A stretch of DNA of 64,000 bases from the NCBI GenBank assembly GCA_964006375.1, contig OZ023266.1, positions 64,277,446 through 64,341,445 of the forward strand. Reading direction: 5' to 3'. Source of the DNA: Tillus elongatus. Its lineage: Eukaryota > Arthropoda > Insecta > Coleoptera > Cleridae. Each line of letters opens with the position of its first letter. The stretch's first letter is position 1. A model generated the notes under the pieces. It saw only the letters and a program-made list of their open reading frames with translations. It did not search any database and was not told the DNA's origin. This document shows, piece by piece, positions 1 through 13,941 of this stretch. A program made the translations under genes and the position numbers.

Positions 1-126
1 GATAGCCTGTATTATTTTCTTACAGCGGCGATACATGTTTAAATACATTCTAGATATAGATAGAATTCAGTTGGTATTTATCGTTCGCTATTGCTACTAT
101 ACATTTTGAATCTAGAATGTATAAAG

Positions 127-1240
<1,114 letters not shown>

Positions 1241-1241
1241 G

Positions 1242-1246
<5 letters not shown>

Positions 1247-1334
<88 letters not shown>
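1247..1334. repeat. (TA)n microsatellite
   Basis: Pure TA run of about 88 bp between the hAT-like element and the LTR-like segment. Confidence 0.98.
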
Positions 1335-1337
<3 letters not shown>

Positions 1338-1342
1338 TGTTG

Positions 1343-1774
1343 CGTTTTCACCGGGTTCTAGATAAGTGAGACTTTAAATTTTAACAAAACAACTTTATTT
1401 ACTCTCTAAATATGGATACAATAAAAGTTCTAGAATGTCTCTTTCACAAAACACTTAGTTTATCTGGCCATACAATCACTAATCTGCACACAAGTCACTA
1501 TACTGGAACTACAGTCGCTACTCTCTAAAACTTTACACTGGTTACTGCTTCTTTGAGTCACTTCAACATTATCTAACTGAACTGAACTGAGCTGGCTTAC
1601 TTCCACCTTTATATACCCGTCGTACCTTCCACCTCGTTTGTGGAGTGTTCCATTCCGGAATGTTCCAGGACTTTCTTTTGCTAGAAGGTTCTGTGAATAC
1701 AGAACGGCTCCGTGTGTATACAGGGGAATGCATATACAGGATGATCCGAATGTGGCCATCACTCCTATGTTACA
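1343..1774 (-). mobile_element. Possible solo LTR with promoter
   Basis: Read on the - strand this 430-bp segment has an LTR-like layout. It starts TGTAACATAGG at 1774, has a TATATAAAGG box near 1604-1615 and an AGTAAATAAAG polyadenylation-type signal near 1395-1405, and ends in GCAACA near 1343, next to (TA)n. Internal coding sequence and a second LTR are absent, and I could not find a convincing target duplication. It could instead be an isolated cellular promoter fragment. Confidence 0.4.
1640..1700 (-). promoter_or_regulatory. Cluster of heat-shock-element-like motifs
   Basis: Just upstream of the TATA box on the - strand, the sequence contains TTCCGGAATGTTCC, which has the alternating TTC-GAA-TTC layout with 2-bp spacers of an insect heat-shock element. 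AGAAGGTTCTGTGAA follows about 20 bp away. Binding is not shown; this is pattern evidence. Confidence 0.45.
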
Positions 1775-1979
1775 CAGGAGGTGTTTCTCGTACTATAAGG
1801 GCTCTCTGTGTATACAGGGTGTAAGGGTAATAATAATCATTAGTGGTACTTTGTATTTGCTATAAATACAAAACTATGTGTATCTACCCTGTAAATATAC
1901 TACTAAGGATACATATTTAGTACAGATACTTATAGCCATTCACATATGTGACCTATTTGTTAAATAGGGTAATAATAAA

Positions 1980-2230
1980 TTTTTCAACGCGTAAATTATC
2001 TTTCGCAGAGAACTTTTAGGATGTATACTGATGACTTATCAATACTGTACTTTTTTCGGTACTTTTTCAAAGTTATTTTGATGAAATATGGTACATTATT
2101 GTTTTTACTATATAGGTTATATTGTTAACCAAATTCGATGCATGTTTTCATTAAAAAAGACATATTTGCTATTAAAAACATTTTTATGAAAACTCACTCC
2201 CATAACGCACTTGCTGCATCTAGGCTTTTT
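1980..2230 (-). mobile_element. Mini-Helentron-like fragment (5' end)
   Basis: Ends in TAACGCACTTGCTGC around 2200-2218, preceded by the family sequence around ATGGTACATTATTG and ATTAAAAACATTTTTATGAAAA. This matches the 5' terminal region of the window-wide mini-Helentron-like family, reverse orientation. Confidence 0.7.
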
Positions 2231-3290
2231 TTTTTCATTGTGTTCCATTGCCTTATTAACTATGTAGAGTATGAATATAACTGGTATATAGATGCTAAAG
2301 TTGTTTGTTGTACTTCAACTTATGTTAATTATGTTCCAAAGATACCACATCAGAATTTCCCCCCCTAAATGTTGCTCCTACCATTCTTCTGGGTCATGTG
2401 ATGGAAAGGCAGTGTTTTCGGGCATGACCTACTCTTGTAAAATATTGGAGTCATGTACCACTTCCGGTTATACTAAAAGTTGACGTCATCTTTGTTATTC
2501 TAAATGGAACACCATGTAAATATATTATTGCGTTTTTGGATTATATGTAACGTTTCAGGTGGACTTACATCAAATTTTCCTGTTCTTAAAACCAACTGTT
2601 TCGAGATATTTATCTTTTTTTCAAAAAAATTAAAAGAAACAGTAACTAATTTAAAACCATGTGTATTTTACAGTAAGAAAGATGGAGCGGCAATATTCAC
2701 AGGAGGAATAGCTGGAACCCTAAGCTTCCCATCTTTACTTTCAAAGTGACTTAGTTGCATTCAGGGTGGCGAAAATTTAATACAGAGTTTAGTTAAATTC
2801 AAACCTTCATAAGTCGGTTTTCCTAAATTGAAGACCCTGTATGTTTTTCCATATTCTGATTAAAAAATGTATTCCTTTTCGAACGATATAAGGTTATGTC
2901 TACTTATCTCTTTAACTTTTACAGTTATCTACTGTTTTTTGTGTAACCAACTAAAATCATGTAATTTCTTGCGAGGATGGCTGTAAAAATCTTAGAAAAA
3001 CTTCAAAACAAACAACTAAGCTGACACAGGTTTTTTGTTGTTAGTTTCTCTGTAGTGCCAGTTTAATTTCGTGTTTATAAGAACAGGAACATAATACATA
3101 TTCAAATGCTGATATTTTTAATTTAATATTTCTTCACGGACATTGCAATGGCATTATAAACAGAATATGTACAGTTTTTAATCAGGTAAATCAAAATTTG
3201 CCACCAACGACCAGAAAAAAGTTACTAAACAGTCTAAAACAAACGACTTATTGTTTAGTAATATACAATTTTAATTATGTATGTTGAAAT
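2231..3290. other. AT-rich region with no recognised gene
   Basis: Only short random open frames, none resembling a known domain. No repeat shared with the rest of the window was recognised here. Confidence 0.5.
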
Positions 3291-3294
3291 AACA

Positions 3295-3595
3295 ATGTCC
3301 TTACCTATAAGAAAAGAATTTAATAAGTCATAAGTGTTCAATGTGACCTCCATTAGCAGTAACACTTCTGGATTCTAGAGATAACGTCACCTGTCACTGT
3401 TTTTGCAATTTCATTTGCAGACAATTCATGGAACACTTAGTATTCGAGTAACTAAATTCTCTTTTGAAACTACGGGTGTAGAATAAACTATTTGCTTCAT
3501 TACTCCCCAAACGTAAAAATCTAATGGCGTGAGGTCGGGGGACATCACTGGCCAATTCCAAGGTCCTAGAAGTCTCATCCATCTATCTTCAAATA
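3295..3595 (-). pseudogene. Mariner-like transposase C-terminal remnant
   Basis: On the - strand one frame reads WPVMSPDLTPLDFYVWG, followed by VYSTPVVSKENLVTRI. This is the third catalytic-site region (SPDLTPLDF) of the mariner/Tc1-superfamily transposases common in insects. It carries frame changes and stops, and ends in a VTLNT tail near 3330. Only the last quarter of a transposase is present. Confidence 0.75.
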
Positions 3596-3599
3596 TTTG

Positions 3600-4800
3600 A
3601 GTCAGCTGTTGATAGATTTGATGATGACAGTGAGTTCACTCACCTTTGTTGTCTTTGGCTAGCACCTGCCCAATATAATAGACTTCTTTTGTCAGTTTTT
3701 CCTTGGCTTTAAATTGAACCAGCATAACAGTGTCTTGTTTATTTATTGTCTAGTTCGCTAAAGTAAAATGGATCTACTTCAGGCAAATATTTTTCAGTTT
3801 CTGGCTAGAGTGACATTTATCACTTGTCATCATCGGATTATTCAAAAACTTTTTCCTTAACTTTTTGTGTGACATTTAGCTATCTTTTTCTTCATGTACT
3901 CTATTTCTTCTATTAGGTATTTTACCTGCGTATTCGTCGCAATAATGCTTCTTCCCTTTCTTCTATCAACCTAAAGGCTTTCTTGGCAAGGCCTTGGGAA
4001 GTCCTTTAAATATTTTTTGGTTAAATAAGGACTTGACCTTCTTAGCTTCTTTATCTATGTTAGTTTCATCCCCAGCCTCGTCTTTAATATCATCCTTGTA
4101 ATATTAATTAGCATTTGACGGTCCAGCAGCTTTATTATTATCTTCAATTTCAAACTGTTCTGGAAGTTTTGACGGTTCTTTCTTGGTCTGTACAGTGAAG
4201 GTTTTCTTGCAAAGGGGTACCAGGCCCATGCTTCTGCCCATATTCAGTTGTATCAGTAATAGTAGAGCACAAAAAATCGCTGTCGTTAAAAATGTCCCGG
4301 TCAAATGAACAAATTTCACTTTTCTTGGAACCAGACTTAATATTACTTGGTGTAATTCAGCGATGATGTGCAATCTCAACACACTCATGGTAATTGGAAT
4401 ACTTATGGGTTGTGGATCATCCAATTACCGAGGCATTGTAATTGACTTAAAATATTCAGACACTATAATGTTGAGAGGCTTCATCCTGTGGCTACAGTAT
4501 TGAGGAAACACGAGAATAATTATGCCATTTCCTCGTGCTTTCTCTATGACAAACATAACTCATCATTGTCCATTTTTAGAAGGGTGTGGTTTTCTATATT
4601 TGAAAGAGTAAACTTAACAAACCGGTTAATGACTTTAGGGAATATCTCTGAGGTCATCCATCCGGAATTTTTTACAAGTCCTGTTGTGCCACCTGATTCA
4701 CAATTTAGCGTACATTTCAAATTTCCCGTGAAAAAATCATGACAGCTGGCATGGCTGCCCCAAAGCATTAATGCACGTTGTTACATTTTATCCCTTCTCC
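3600..4800 (-). pseudogene. Pogo/Tigger-like DDE transposase remnant
   Basis: Fragments on the - strand keep the order of a pogo/Tigger (DDE_1) transposase. NSGWMTSEIF and FVKFTLSNIENHTLLKMDN lie near 4570-4720, corresponding to the GWM and LLLLDNHESH region. Then come WMIHNP and a DIAE/SGFR-type region around 4300-4430. Near 3640-3730 the translation reads KAKEKLTKEVYYIGQVL. The catalytic D is altered to N in KMDND and several stops and frameshifts break it. Confidence 0.65.
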
Positions 4801-5159
4801 CCCTTCACTTGTTTGACACCTTTCTCAGCTGTAATTTGTTTAGGATTGTATGGTTATCGATTATTGGCCCATCTGAGGAATAATAGTGTGATTAAACATT
4901 TTCTAAATTGTTGTAAAACTTTGACTGGGATGACATATTCTAAATTCCTTAAACCATTCTAATCAGGCCTCTTGGTTTTTTTTTTCCAGTTTGCTGGCAT
5001 TTCAATATTATTTCAAGTAGCCATCTCAAACGCTAATTTTCTATATTCAACTGTGTTTATTCCACACATATTTCTAAGTTTATTAGTATATATTTAACGA
5101 ACTCATTTTCTTGAGGTAGAGTGTATGCTATTAATTTTGTGGTGGAGGGACTAGAACAG

Positions 5160-6980
5160 CCCACTCACATTTCATCGAATCTAATGCCAACCTTTGAGAG
5201 ATAAGAGAGCCTCGCGCGTGCCCATTCCGTTCTTAAATCCAAACTGCGTCTCCCCAGCCTGTCCCTCACATATGGCGTATATGCGAGTATGAACGATGCG
5301 AAGAAACACCTTGAGGACGTGATACATCAGGCCTATCATTCGGTGGTCGTCGCATTGAGAAGCGTTCGGTTTCTTTGGCAGAGCGATGAACGTCGACCTC
5401 ATATATTGAGCTGAACAACGATGTAAGAAGTTTTAGGCCTCCATCATCTGCACTGACGAGTAATTTCAAGGTTTCCGCGTGAATATTGTCTGGTCCTACA
5501 GCCTTGTCATTTTTCTGAAGTTTTATAGTACGTCTCACTTCCTCTGCCGTGATAGCAGGGCTGGGTTCGTTGATATCATCATTGTCCCTAGGTGGTTGGT
5601 GGGGTCGTGTGTCATTGAAGAGGGTCTCAATAACATACCCCTTCCATCTTTTAAGCTTTTCCTCAACGCTTGTTGTTAGTGTCCTTCAAAACACCGTGGA
5701 TCTGCCTGCGTTGTGTGTTTGTGAATTCCTTGATCTTTTTGTGGAGATTAAACGAGTCGTGCTTTTTTTCTAGTGTCTCCATTTCACTGCATTTTTCAGC
5801 TAGCCATCCTTCCCTTGCTTTTCTGCATTCCAATCTCACCGCCCTGTTCAGCTCCTTGTATCGGTTATTGTCTGTGGCCTTGTATTTCCTTCTCTCGTTC
5901 ATAAGTTGGAGAATTTCGTCTGTCATCCACTGTTGCTTTTTAAAGGCTTGTGCAATGTCATCCTCCTGGGTTTCCAAAAGTGCCTTCTTCAAAACAGTCC
6001 ACCGAGGCTCTACGTCGTCGTCATTGCAAGAGTTAATTGTTTGTAAACGCGCCTCGAGACTCTCGGCTGCTCTGGCTCGTATCTCGGGATCAAGAAGTCT
6101 TCTGACATCGACTCGCTTAGGTTTATTTGGACGTTGGACTCCATTGAAGTGGCGAAGCTGTAGACTTATTACTACGGGATTGTGGTCGCTGTTGACGTCG
6201 GCGCCAGGGTATGTTGTTGCTGATTTGACATTCATTAAATGGCTCTTAATAAGGATGAAATCGATCTGATTTCTCACTATGTGGTTATCACGATCTGCTG
6301 TGGATTTCAACGTGTATAGACGTCTAGGATGTTGCTTGAAGTAGGTGTTGGCAGCAGAGAGGCGGTGCTCTGTACAAAATTGCACCAGACGATCCCCTCT
6401 AGTGTTGCGTGTTCCCAGACCATGATCTTCGCAGACCCCGCCATCAGCGCCCTTCCCGATTTTAGCGTTAAAGTCGCCAAGAACAATTGTCATCTTCCCT
6501 TGTTTTGTTGTTTTCATAGCTTCTTCTAAAGCAGAGTAGAATTCTTCCACCGCCTCATCAGGTTTGTCCCCTGTTGGAGCGTACGCTTGAATTACGTTCA
6601 TAACTCTAGGAGTAGTGAGGAGTCTCAAGAGCATCACTCGATCTCCGAGTGGAATAAAATCAATTACCGATTTTTCTAGTTCAGAGGAGATAAGTATAGC
6701 TACGCCGTATTGGTGTTTGGGGTCGTCGCCACCAGAGTAGTAGAGAACGCCATTTTTAGTCCCGTGATTCCCAGTGCCTGGCCATCGTACCTCGCTTAGA
6801 GAGAGATCTTGACCCCCAATCTATACATTTCTGCATCTATATTGGCAAGTTTTCCTGCCATACATAGGCTAGGTATATTGCGTTGCAATTCTGGTTTGTT
6901 TTCTATAAATTTGTATTCTGTTGGTTTTCATGGACGGGGGGATTCTTCGCACCCTCTCCCCACTTAAGGGGTTCCCCGGA
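5160..6980 (-). mobile_element. RTE-type LINE, endonuclease plus partial RT
   Basis: A 324-residue frame (6637-5663) carries an apurinic-type endonuclease: NVIQAYAPTGD, IVLGDFNAKIG, GLGTRNTRGDRLVQFC, IDFIL and NSDHNPVV are all present. Upstream pieces continue to about 6980 with SLSEVRWPGTG and QYGVAILIS in broken frames. Downstream, RT motifs follow in two more frames: KAVGPDNIHAETLK near 5450-5530, then ALPKKPNASQCDDHRMIGL and GETQFGFKNGMGTREA at 5181-5400. The 3' half of RT, with the YADD box, is missing. The style matches the RTE clade. It is frameshifted and dead. Confidence 0.85.
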
Positions 6981-7540
6981 CTGAGGGCCATGTTTATATT
7001 TGTTTCAGCCATGTTGAAGATATCAGGAAAATATATAGCAATAAATAAAAATTTCAATGAAAGTTATTCAATTTGTTGAAAGGCAATCTAGAACAGCGTT
7101 TTATTATGTAAAATTATTAGGCTTCCCATTCTTCAACGTATTTAAAACCCATCGCCACCTCCTAGTTAAATCTGACATCGCCAGTTAGCTATTTGTCATT
7201 GTCATTTGTTATTTTTATTTTGCTAACTGACAGTAGGGAGCAAGTTGAATTCGAGGTTAACTTTTTCTTCTTCTTTATTTTCAGACGTCATAAAAAATAA
7301 TAAGACAGCTAATACCTTAGAATCTTGAAATAAGGTACTTATTGTTTACTTCTAGTTTTTAGTGAATTTTCATTATTATTTACTCTTCATGTCTTATATA
7401 GAAAATTTATGGTAAATGAAACTACATAATATCATGCAGTAGTTTAAATTATACCAAATATATGTGTAAATTATTAAAAATATGTGTAAATTATTAAAAT
7501 TTTAATTTCAAAATTTTCTATTGTTTATATTTATTTATTT

Positions 7541-7980
7541 CATTTTCAAAAAGTATGTATACAGCAATAGCAAATAAATGTTGAAAGGGTTTAAGTGCAG
7601 CAAGTGCGTTATGGTAGCGAACAAAATGCCAAATGGTGATAATTCAATTTCCCATTAAAATAGAATCTTCAGTTTTGATACATACTAAAACCTATACGAA
7701 AACAGCGTGGGTACTAAATTTTAAAAAATAACACAACGAGCTTTACAAGCAACGATACATTTGTTTTAGAAAACCATTTTTGTTATTTTGTTTGCAGAAA
7801 CTGTTTCGATTGAGTGGACTAAAACGGATCATCCAAGCGACTAATAAGGAAACATACCTGCCACGTTTATAATTAGGCAGGTACATTCGTTTTGTAAATA
7901 AAAATAAATTTTCGGTAAATTTGCAGATTAGCACACGGGGGCTTTTTAGAAAAAAAATCAGAAACATGCTAAAATCTCGT
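7541..7980 (+). mobile_element. Mini-Helentron-like fragment, duplicated at 10.55 kb
   Basis: Contains GCAGCAAGTGCGTTATGG at 7598. The whole 370-bp stretch, including about 50 bp upstream of that terminus, is repeated at 10545-10930, with common landmarks such as GGGTACTAAATT, CATCCAAGC and GGCAGGTACATTC. Confidence 0.7.
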
Positions 7981-8134
7981 TCTGGATGCACAAATCACAA
8001 GAAATATTTCTTGCAAACAGCCCCCAAGAAAGTTACGGGACCAGGAGTGAATAGGGGTGTTGGGCACGGAAGAAGATAAAAAGTAAATGTGAGCAAAAAG
8101 TGCGACAAAACAGCTTAGTAGGACCTCTATAAGC

Positions 8135-10215
8135 TGCATTTTTTTATTATTTTTTTATACAAGAGAGAGAGATGCCTCATGCAGACCTCATTCACGACAC
8201 CTTAGTGCCGTGGGATATGGAGGTACTGTGAGACTCGTACTCTTAGTACAACTGTACAACTACTCACTAAAACTCCCTCCCTAGGAGTACCGGACCTTAG
8301 TCCATACATTCGTCGGAAAGAATACACACAATGACTTTTGGGTTTGGTGTTTCCATTCTGATTTTGTCGCGGGGGCTTTAGCGGGTGAGTATAAGCTTTG
8401 GACGCTTATGCTTATATGGAAGTTGCTCATCGTAGTCTGTGGCACTACGGAGAAGAGCATTTGGGTGAGAAGCGGCTTTTGCGAACTGAGTTGTGGATAG
8501 TTGAGTTATAAACTCACGTATCGAAGGTATTTCCAGATCAGAATGAATCTGACTGTTTCTGACAAACCATTGCGCTCCGGTAACCATTCTCAGAATTTTA
8601 TACTGGATGATTAGGTATTTGGCGGAATATTGCCATGGAATTAGACGGTTGTCAAATGATACGTGTTCGTGAGGTGTGTGTCTCCTCTTGGAAAATAGGA
8701 CTGCTGAACATTTATCAGGGTTTATGGCTAGAAGGGATTTCATATACCATGCTTGCAGCTCGACTACGGCGGTCTGAAGTCGTTCGGTTATTATCATAGG
8801 CTGAGTGGCGCTGCTGAGGATGGTAGTGCCGTCTGCGTACAGTGCGTAAGTCACGTTTAGGGGGGCTGTCGGAATGTCTGCGACAAATATATTGTATAGC
8901 AAAGGGGAGATAGCAGAACCCTGCGGGAGACCAGCCGTGGCTGGGTACGTTCTAGATCTGGCTCCCAGATGTTTGACCTGGTACTTCCTCTGTTGCAGGT
9001 ATGACCTGATTAGCAGAATCAGAGGGAGAGGATAATTAAATGATAGAAGTTTGTTTAGGAGGCCCGCATGCCAAACCCTATCGAAGGCTTGAGCAATGTC
9101 AAGAAATATTGCACCAGTTGACTTGTTTTTATTAAATCCTTCGGTGATGTTTTCCACCACACGAAGGACTTGGTCCGTGATGGAGTGTTGGTGTTTGAAC
9201 CGAATTGCTCATCCAGGAGGATATGATTTTCTGAGATGAATGGAGCTAGCCTTTTCTGAATCAGTTTTTCGGCGATTTTGCCGATAACTGGTAGTAGGCT
9301 TATGGGCCTGTAGTTCTGAGGGAACAGCGGATCTTTGCTGGGTTTCGGGATGTTGATAATGTCGGCAAGTTTCCACATGGAAGGAAAATGTTGAAATCGC
9401 AGCATGGCATTCATAATCGTAACTAGGAATACCACGGCTTTGCGGGGGAGGTTTTTCAGGGCTACGTTGGAGATTCCATCGTATCCCGGAGCTTTCCTAT
9501 TTTTTAATGATTTGATTATTTGGGAAACTTATTCGAACGTTGTGTGCTCGATAGTTGTGTTTGAGGTGGCGCGAAGCGTACTCCTGACGTAACGGTGCGT
9601 TCTTGCTACGTGCGACAGATCAACGTTGTTACAATTCGGGCTGAATTGCAACTCCAGATGATCTGCAAATGCAGTAGCTTTCTCCGCATCAGTGTATACG
9701 ACACCGTTACGGCTGTGAAGTGGGGATATCGGAAGTTTTTGGAAGCGAAGGGCTTTAGCCATTTGCCAGATGGAATTGTCTTGGGTAGACAGGGTTTGCA
9801 GGCGCTCCTCCCAACGATTGTTGCGGAGTTCTTGTAGGGCGGATCGTACTTGTTTGATGAGTCTGTTTGCGTCTCGTTTGTCGGTGGGGTTTCGAGAGCG
9901 TTGAGCTAGTCTGCGCACGCGGTCTTTTCGAGTATCATTTCTCTGATACTGGACGGAAATGGCGGCAGATTACTCGGGGCGGGGTACGTCCCTGATGCAT
10001 GTTCGATAGAACATTGAATTTTGGACTGTAGATTATCCACTGCACCCTTGAGTTCGGGGATGCTGCGGATAACCGGAATATTGCCAAGGGTGTTTTTAAG
10101 ATGATCTGTGAAAACTGGCCATAGTACCTTTTTCCTTGGGAGGGCGGGTTCGTCATTTACGTCTCCGAGCTGCAATATGACTGGGTTATGGTCCGATGAG
10201 AGGTCGTTTTGGGTT
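8135..10215 (-). mobile_element. Jockey-type LINE, 5' truncated and decayed
   Basis: Reading from 10215 leftward: the end of the endonuclease (LSSDHNPVILQLGD), a connector (VRSALQELRNNRWEERL, IWQMAKALR), then RT (NRKAPGYDGI, NYRPISLLPVIGKIAEKLI, IFLDIAQAFDRVWHAGL, AGLPQGSAISPLLYNIF). The active-site box reads YADG instead of YADD. A deletion joins the thumb (AKYLI) directly to RMVTGAQWFVRN at about 8620. Frames change at about 9915, 9530 and 9150. The 3' end carries an A-rich tail, visible as ttttttatta on the + strand near 8141-8158. The domain order and thumb motif fit the Jockey clade. Confidence 0.87.
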
Positions 10216-10544
10216 ATAAGCTGCCTTTATTGCCTTTATCCCATTTTGTCGCTATACCTCCTTAAAATTCTGTTTATCCCGCACAGAACCCCTATATTTA
10301 CCGCAGGTCTCGTAATTTTTTTGCGGTTGTTCCCAAGAAACTTTTCTTGTTTACATTGTTTTTGTGTATGAATTGTGTGGTTGTATGCATGTAATAGGGG
10401 AAGGGGAACATCTGCGACAAAGCAGCGAACCAAGATTTTCAATTTGTGTTTAAATTGTTACCCCATTTCATTTGTTTAAAATATTTTACCAAAAATGAAA
10501 TTTACGTTGCCTTGGTTGTCAGTCTGACATAGAGAGCTATAATA

Positions 10545-10930
10545 TTTCATCATTTTCAAAAAGTGTGGATACAGCAACAGTAAATAAGTGTTGAAAAACG
10601 TCTGGGTGCAGCAAACACATTATATGGTAGAGAGAAAATGTTTGAAATCCGAGAACTCAATTTTCTATTAAGCTAGAATTTTCAATCTTGAACCTATGTA
10701 ACACCTATGTAAACGCAGCCTGGGTACTAAATTAAAGAAAAATAACATAATGAGCTTGGCGGATAACTACATTTTTAAAAAACATTTTTTGTTGTTTTGT
10801 TTGCGAAAACTAGTTCGATTGGGTTGACTAAAACAAAACCATCCAAGCAATTAAAAGGTAAAATACCTGCCATATTTATGATTTGGCAGGTACATTCCCT
10901 TTGTAAATAATTAATTTTTTTCTAGAAAAC
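10545..10930 (+). mobile_element. Second copy of the 7.5-kb repeat
   Basis: A diverged direct copy of 7541-7920, with CAAAAAGTGTGGATACAGCA, a mutated terminus (GTGCAGCAAACACATTATAT) and the same downstream landmarks. It lies about 3.0 kb from its partner, with the Jockey element between. Confidence 0.75.
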
Positions 10931-11037
10931 TTTTGTGACTTAAATAAATTCGTAACACCATTTTTTTAAAGAGACTTGCAGTACTTACATATATCTCTAC
11001 CAAACTATAATTTTCTAGCTCCATATAAAATAGAAAC

Positions 11038-11180
11038 TTATTTAAATAATCGCTAACTGGGACCTCTAAAACCGGTCTCGCAGGTCCATTTAAATTTAAA
11101 GAATTAGTTTTAATAATATACCTAATAGTGTAAAATTCTTATGAAAATTAACTACTATAATGCACTTGCTGCCTGCCGAA
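11038..11180 (-). mobile_element. Mini-Helentron-like 5'-end fragment
   Basis: Ends in AATGCACTTGCTGCCTGCC. The preceding 130 bp, with AATCGCTAACTGGGACC and AATTAGTTTTAATAATATA, are repeated at 23668-23812, defining a distinct subfamily. Confidence 0.65.
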
Positions 11181-11318
11181 CATTTTTAGTGAATTTTTAT
11201 TTAAAAAAAATTCACTAATAGAGAGGTATTGATGGTGAGACTTTGCAAAATTTTTTGCAAATGAGCGCGAACTAGGACCCCTAGAACCCATATCCGGGGT
11301 CAGTTTCAATTTTTATAT

Positions 11319-11321
<3 letters not shown>

Positions 11322-11410
<89 letters not shown>
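11322..11410. repeat. (TA)n microsatellite in mini-Helentron
   Basis: Pure TA run inside the element at 11187-11918. Confidence 0.97.
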
Positions 11411-11413
<3 letters not shown>

Positions 11414-11597
11414 TCCGTCTGGTCACTCAAAAAATAATTAACCGATTTCGATGAAACTTGGCAAGTGGCTTTCTTTTATTAATGGCTTGAATGAGTTTGT
11501 TAGCCAGAAAAATCGGACGGGGTTTTCTGGGAAAATTTTGAGTTTCTTTGGAAAAAATTTTTTTCTCCGAAAGTAACAAAGCTGTTTTAATGAAATT

Positions 11598-11599
<2 letters not shown>

Positions 11600-11673
<74 letters not shown>
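11600..11673. repeat. (TA)n microsatellite in mini-Helentron
   Basis: Second TA run in the same element. Confidence 0.97.
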
Positions 11674-11675
<2 letters not shown>

Positions 11676-12299
11676 CCTTGGGAGAGATCTTACTACGTAC
11701 TGAAATTCAACTTTCTAAGTTTATAAAAAATTGAGTTATTCAAATTTTAAATTTTCTTTCGAAATTTTTTTTTTCTCCGAAAATTACAAAGTTATTTTAA
11801 TGAAATTTGGTAGATATCTTGCGTTAGGAGAGACCTTACTACACACCAAAATTAAACTCTCTAAGTTATAGAAAATTGAGTTATTAAAATTTGAAGCATT
11901 TAATATTCAACATGAAGTTTTTACCTCAGAAATCGTAGAAAGGACGAAACGATTTTCACGTCTCTAGTATCAGGATCACATGAGAGGATAAGCAGTGGCA
12001 GCTAATGTTGTACATGCTAGTTTGTTATTCTGCAGATGAATTTGTTTTCAATATATGGTGAATGTAACAGAATAGTTGAGACAACAGTTCGAACATTTAA
12101 CAACAGATTCCTTTATTTGGCTCCAATGAATAGAACAAAATTCAGCAGAATTAAAAGTAAGTCGTCAAGTCATGGAATAATACTTAGATGACGCGTTGTT
12201 AAACGTTTCAAAATTGAAGACAATGAAATGAATGAAATTATAGTTCTTGCATATTTTGAAACTTGTAGAACTGAACTCACCACAACACATCTTTTTAAA

Positions 12300-12345
12300 G
12301 CCCCGAATATCGTTTCACTAACAAAGTTAGCATCATCAGATGATT
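12300..12345 (-). ncRNA. Hammerhead-ribozyme-like motif
   Basis: On the - strand: CTGATGA, a stem-loop formed by GCTAAC and GTTAGT around TTT, then GAAAC. The flanks that would form stem I are weak. One of nine such motifs in the window. Confidence 0.5.
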
Positions 12346-12469
12346 AAAAATTCTAAACTACTTACAGCTAAACATCATCTTTTATTAACTGAGTGAGATG
12401 TCAAATGAAAAACCAGTTCCTCGGAAAATTGACCTCGTAGAAAATCTTTCTTCGCGGTCATTTAATAAC

Positions 12470-12623
12470 GAGGGTTAAAATTCGGTGTACAGTCACAAAA
12501 AGACGATATTGTAGAAATCGTTGCTGGTATTGAAACGAAAATTAGAAAACTGCCAGAACCGGAAAGAAATCTTATTAGAGAAGCGTGTAAAGGTAAAATT
12601 TCAAAAAACTTGAAAGAAAATAA

Positions 12624-12626
<3 letters not shown>
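12470..12626 (+). pseudogene. Possible Penelope-like N-terminal coding fragment
   Basis: A short frame after GGTTAAAATTCGGTGTAC reads approximately KFGVQSQKDDIVEIVAGIE followed by RKLPEPERNLIREACKGKI. This resembles the KFA...E...R pattern upstream of the RT domain in Penelope-like ORFs. It is cut off by (TA)n. The assignment is weak. Confidence 0.3.

Positions 12627-12701
<75 letters not shown>
12626..12701. repeat. (TA)n microsatellite at gypsy end
   Basis: TA run abutting the 3' LTR end of the gypsy derivative. Confidence 0.97.
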
Positions 12702-12703
<2 letters not shown>

Positions 12704-13024
12704 ATGTTAATTGCACTTGATATTAAATCTATACGTAAACATTTAATATACTTTATTATTTCACTAACTGAATAAACTATATGATACATTTAACTTAACA
12801 ATTACAACAGTACATGAGTACATAACAGATAACTGACCGAGCGTAGAGGAGGTGTGTTTACTGTAGCGGTTGGTAGCGAGGAGAGAGAGAGATCGCCTGG
12901 TGTATCTTATATGCGGTATTTCTTGACAGCTGGCTGTCGCATAACGTAACGCAACGTTTAGCTGTCAAATGCAAAAACATAGAGTAGTGTTGACGGAAAC
13001 ACTGCGGTCGGAACCACCGCCACA
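12701..13024 (-). mobile_element. 3' LTR of a Ty3/gypsy element
   Basis: On the - strand this 324-bp segment starts TGTGGCGG and ends ATCCA, so it has TG...CA ends. It is preceded by a purine-rich tract, CTGAGAGGGGAGTA, a good polypurine tract. AATAAAG-like signals lie toward the 3' end. The first 27 bp recur at 13815-13841. Confidence 0.75.
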
Positions 13025-13039
13025 TACTCCCCTCTCAGT

Positions 13040-13941
<902 letters not shown>

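Larger units (their letters stand above)
11187..11918 (-). mobile_element. Mini-Helentron-like element with two (TA)n arrays
   Basis: Starts with the TAGTGAATTTT...AAAATTCACTA hairpin (11187-11218) and the shared AGAACCCATATCCGGGGTCA block, then (TA)n. Next come ACTCAAAAAATAATTAACCG and the family motifs GTTAGCCAGAAAAATCGG and GAAAATTTTGAG. A second (TA)n lies at 11600-11673. The expected CGCAGCAAG terminus is lost. Confidence 0.75.

Noticed and set aside
5670..6269. 199-residue + strand frame
   Set aside because: Antisense shadow of the RTE endonuclease frame on the - strand.
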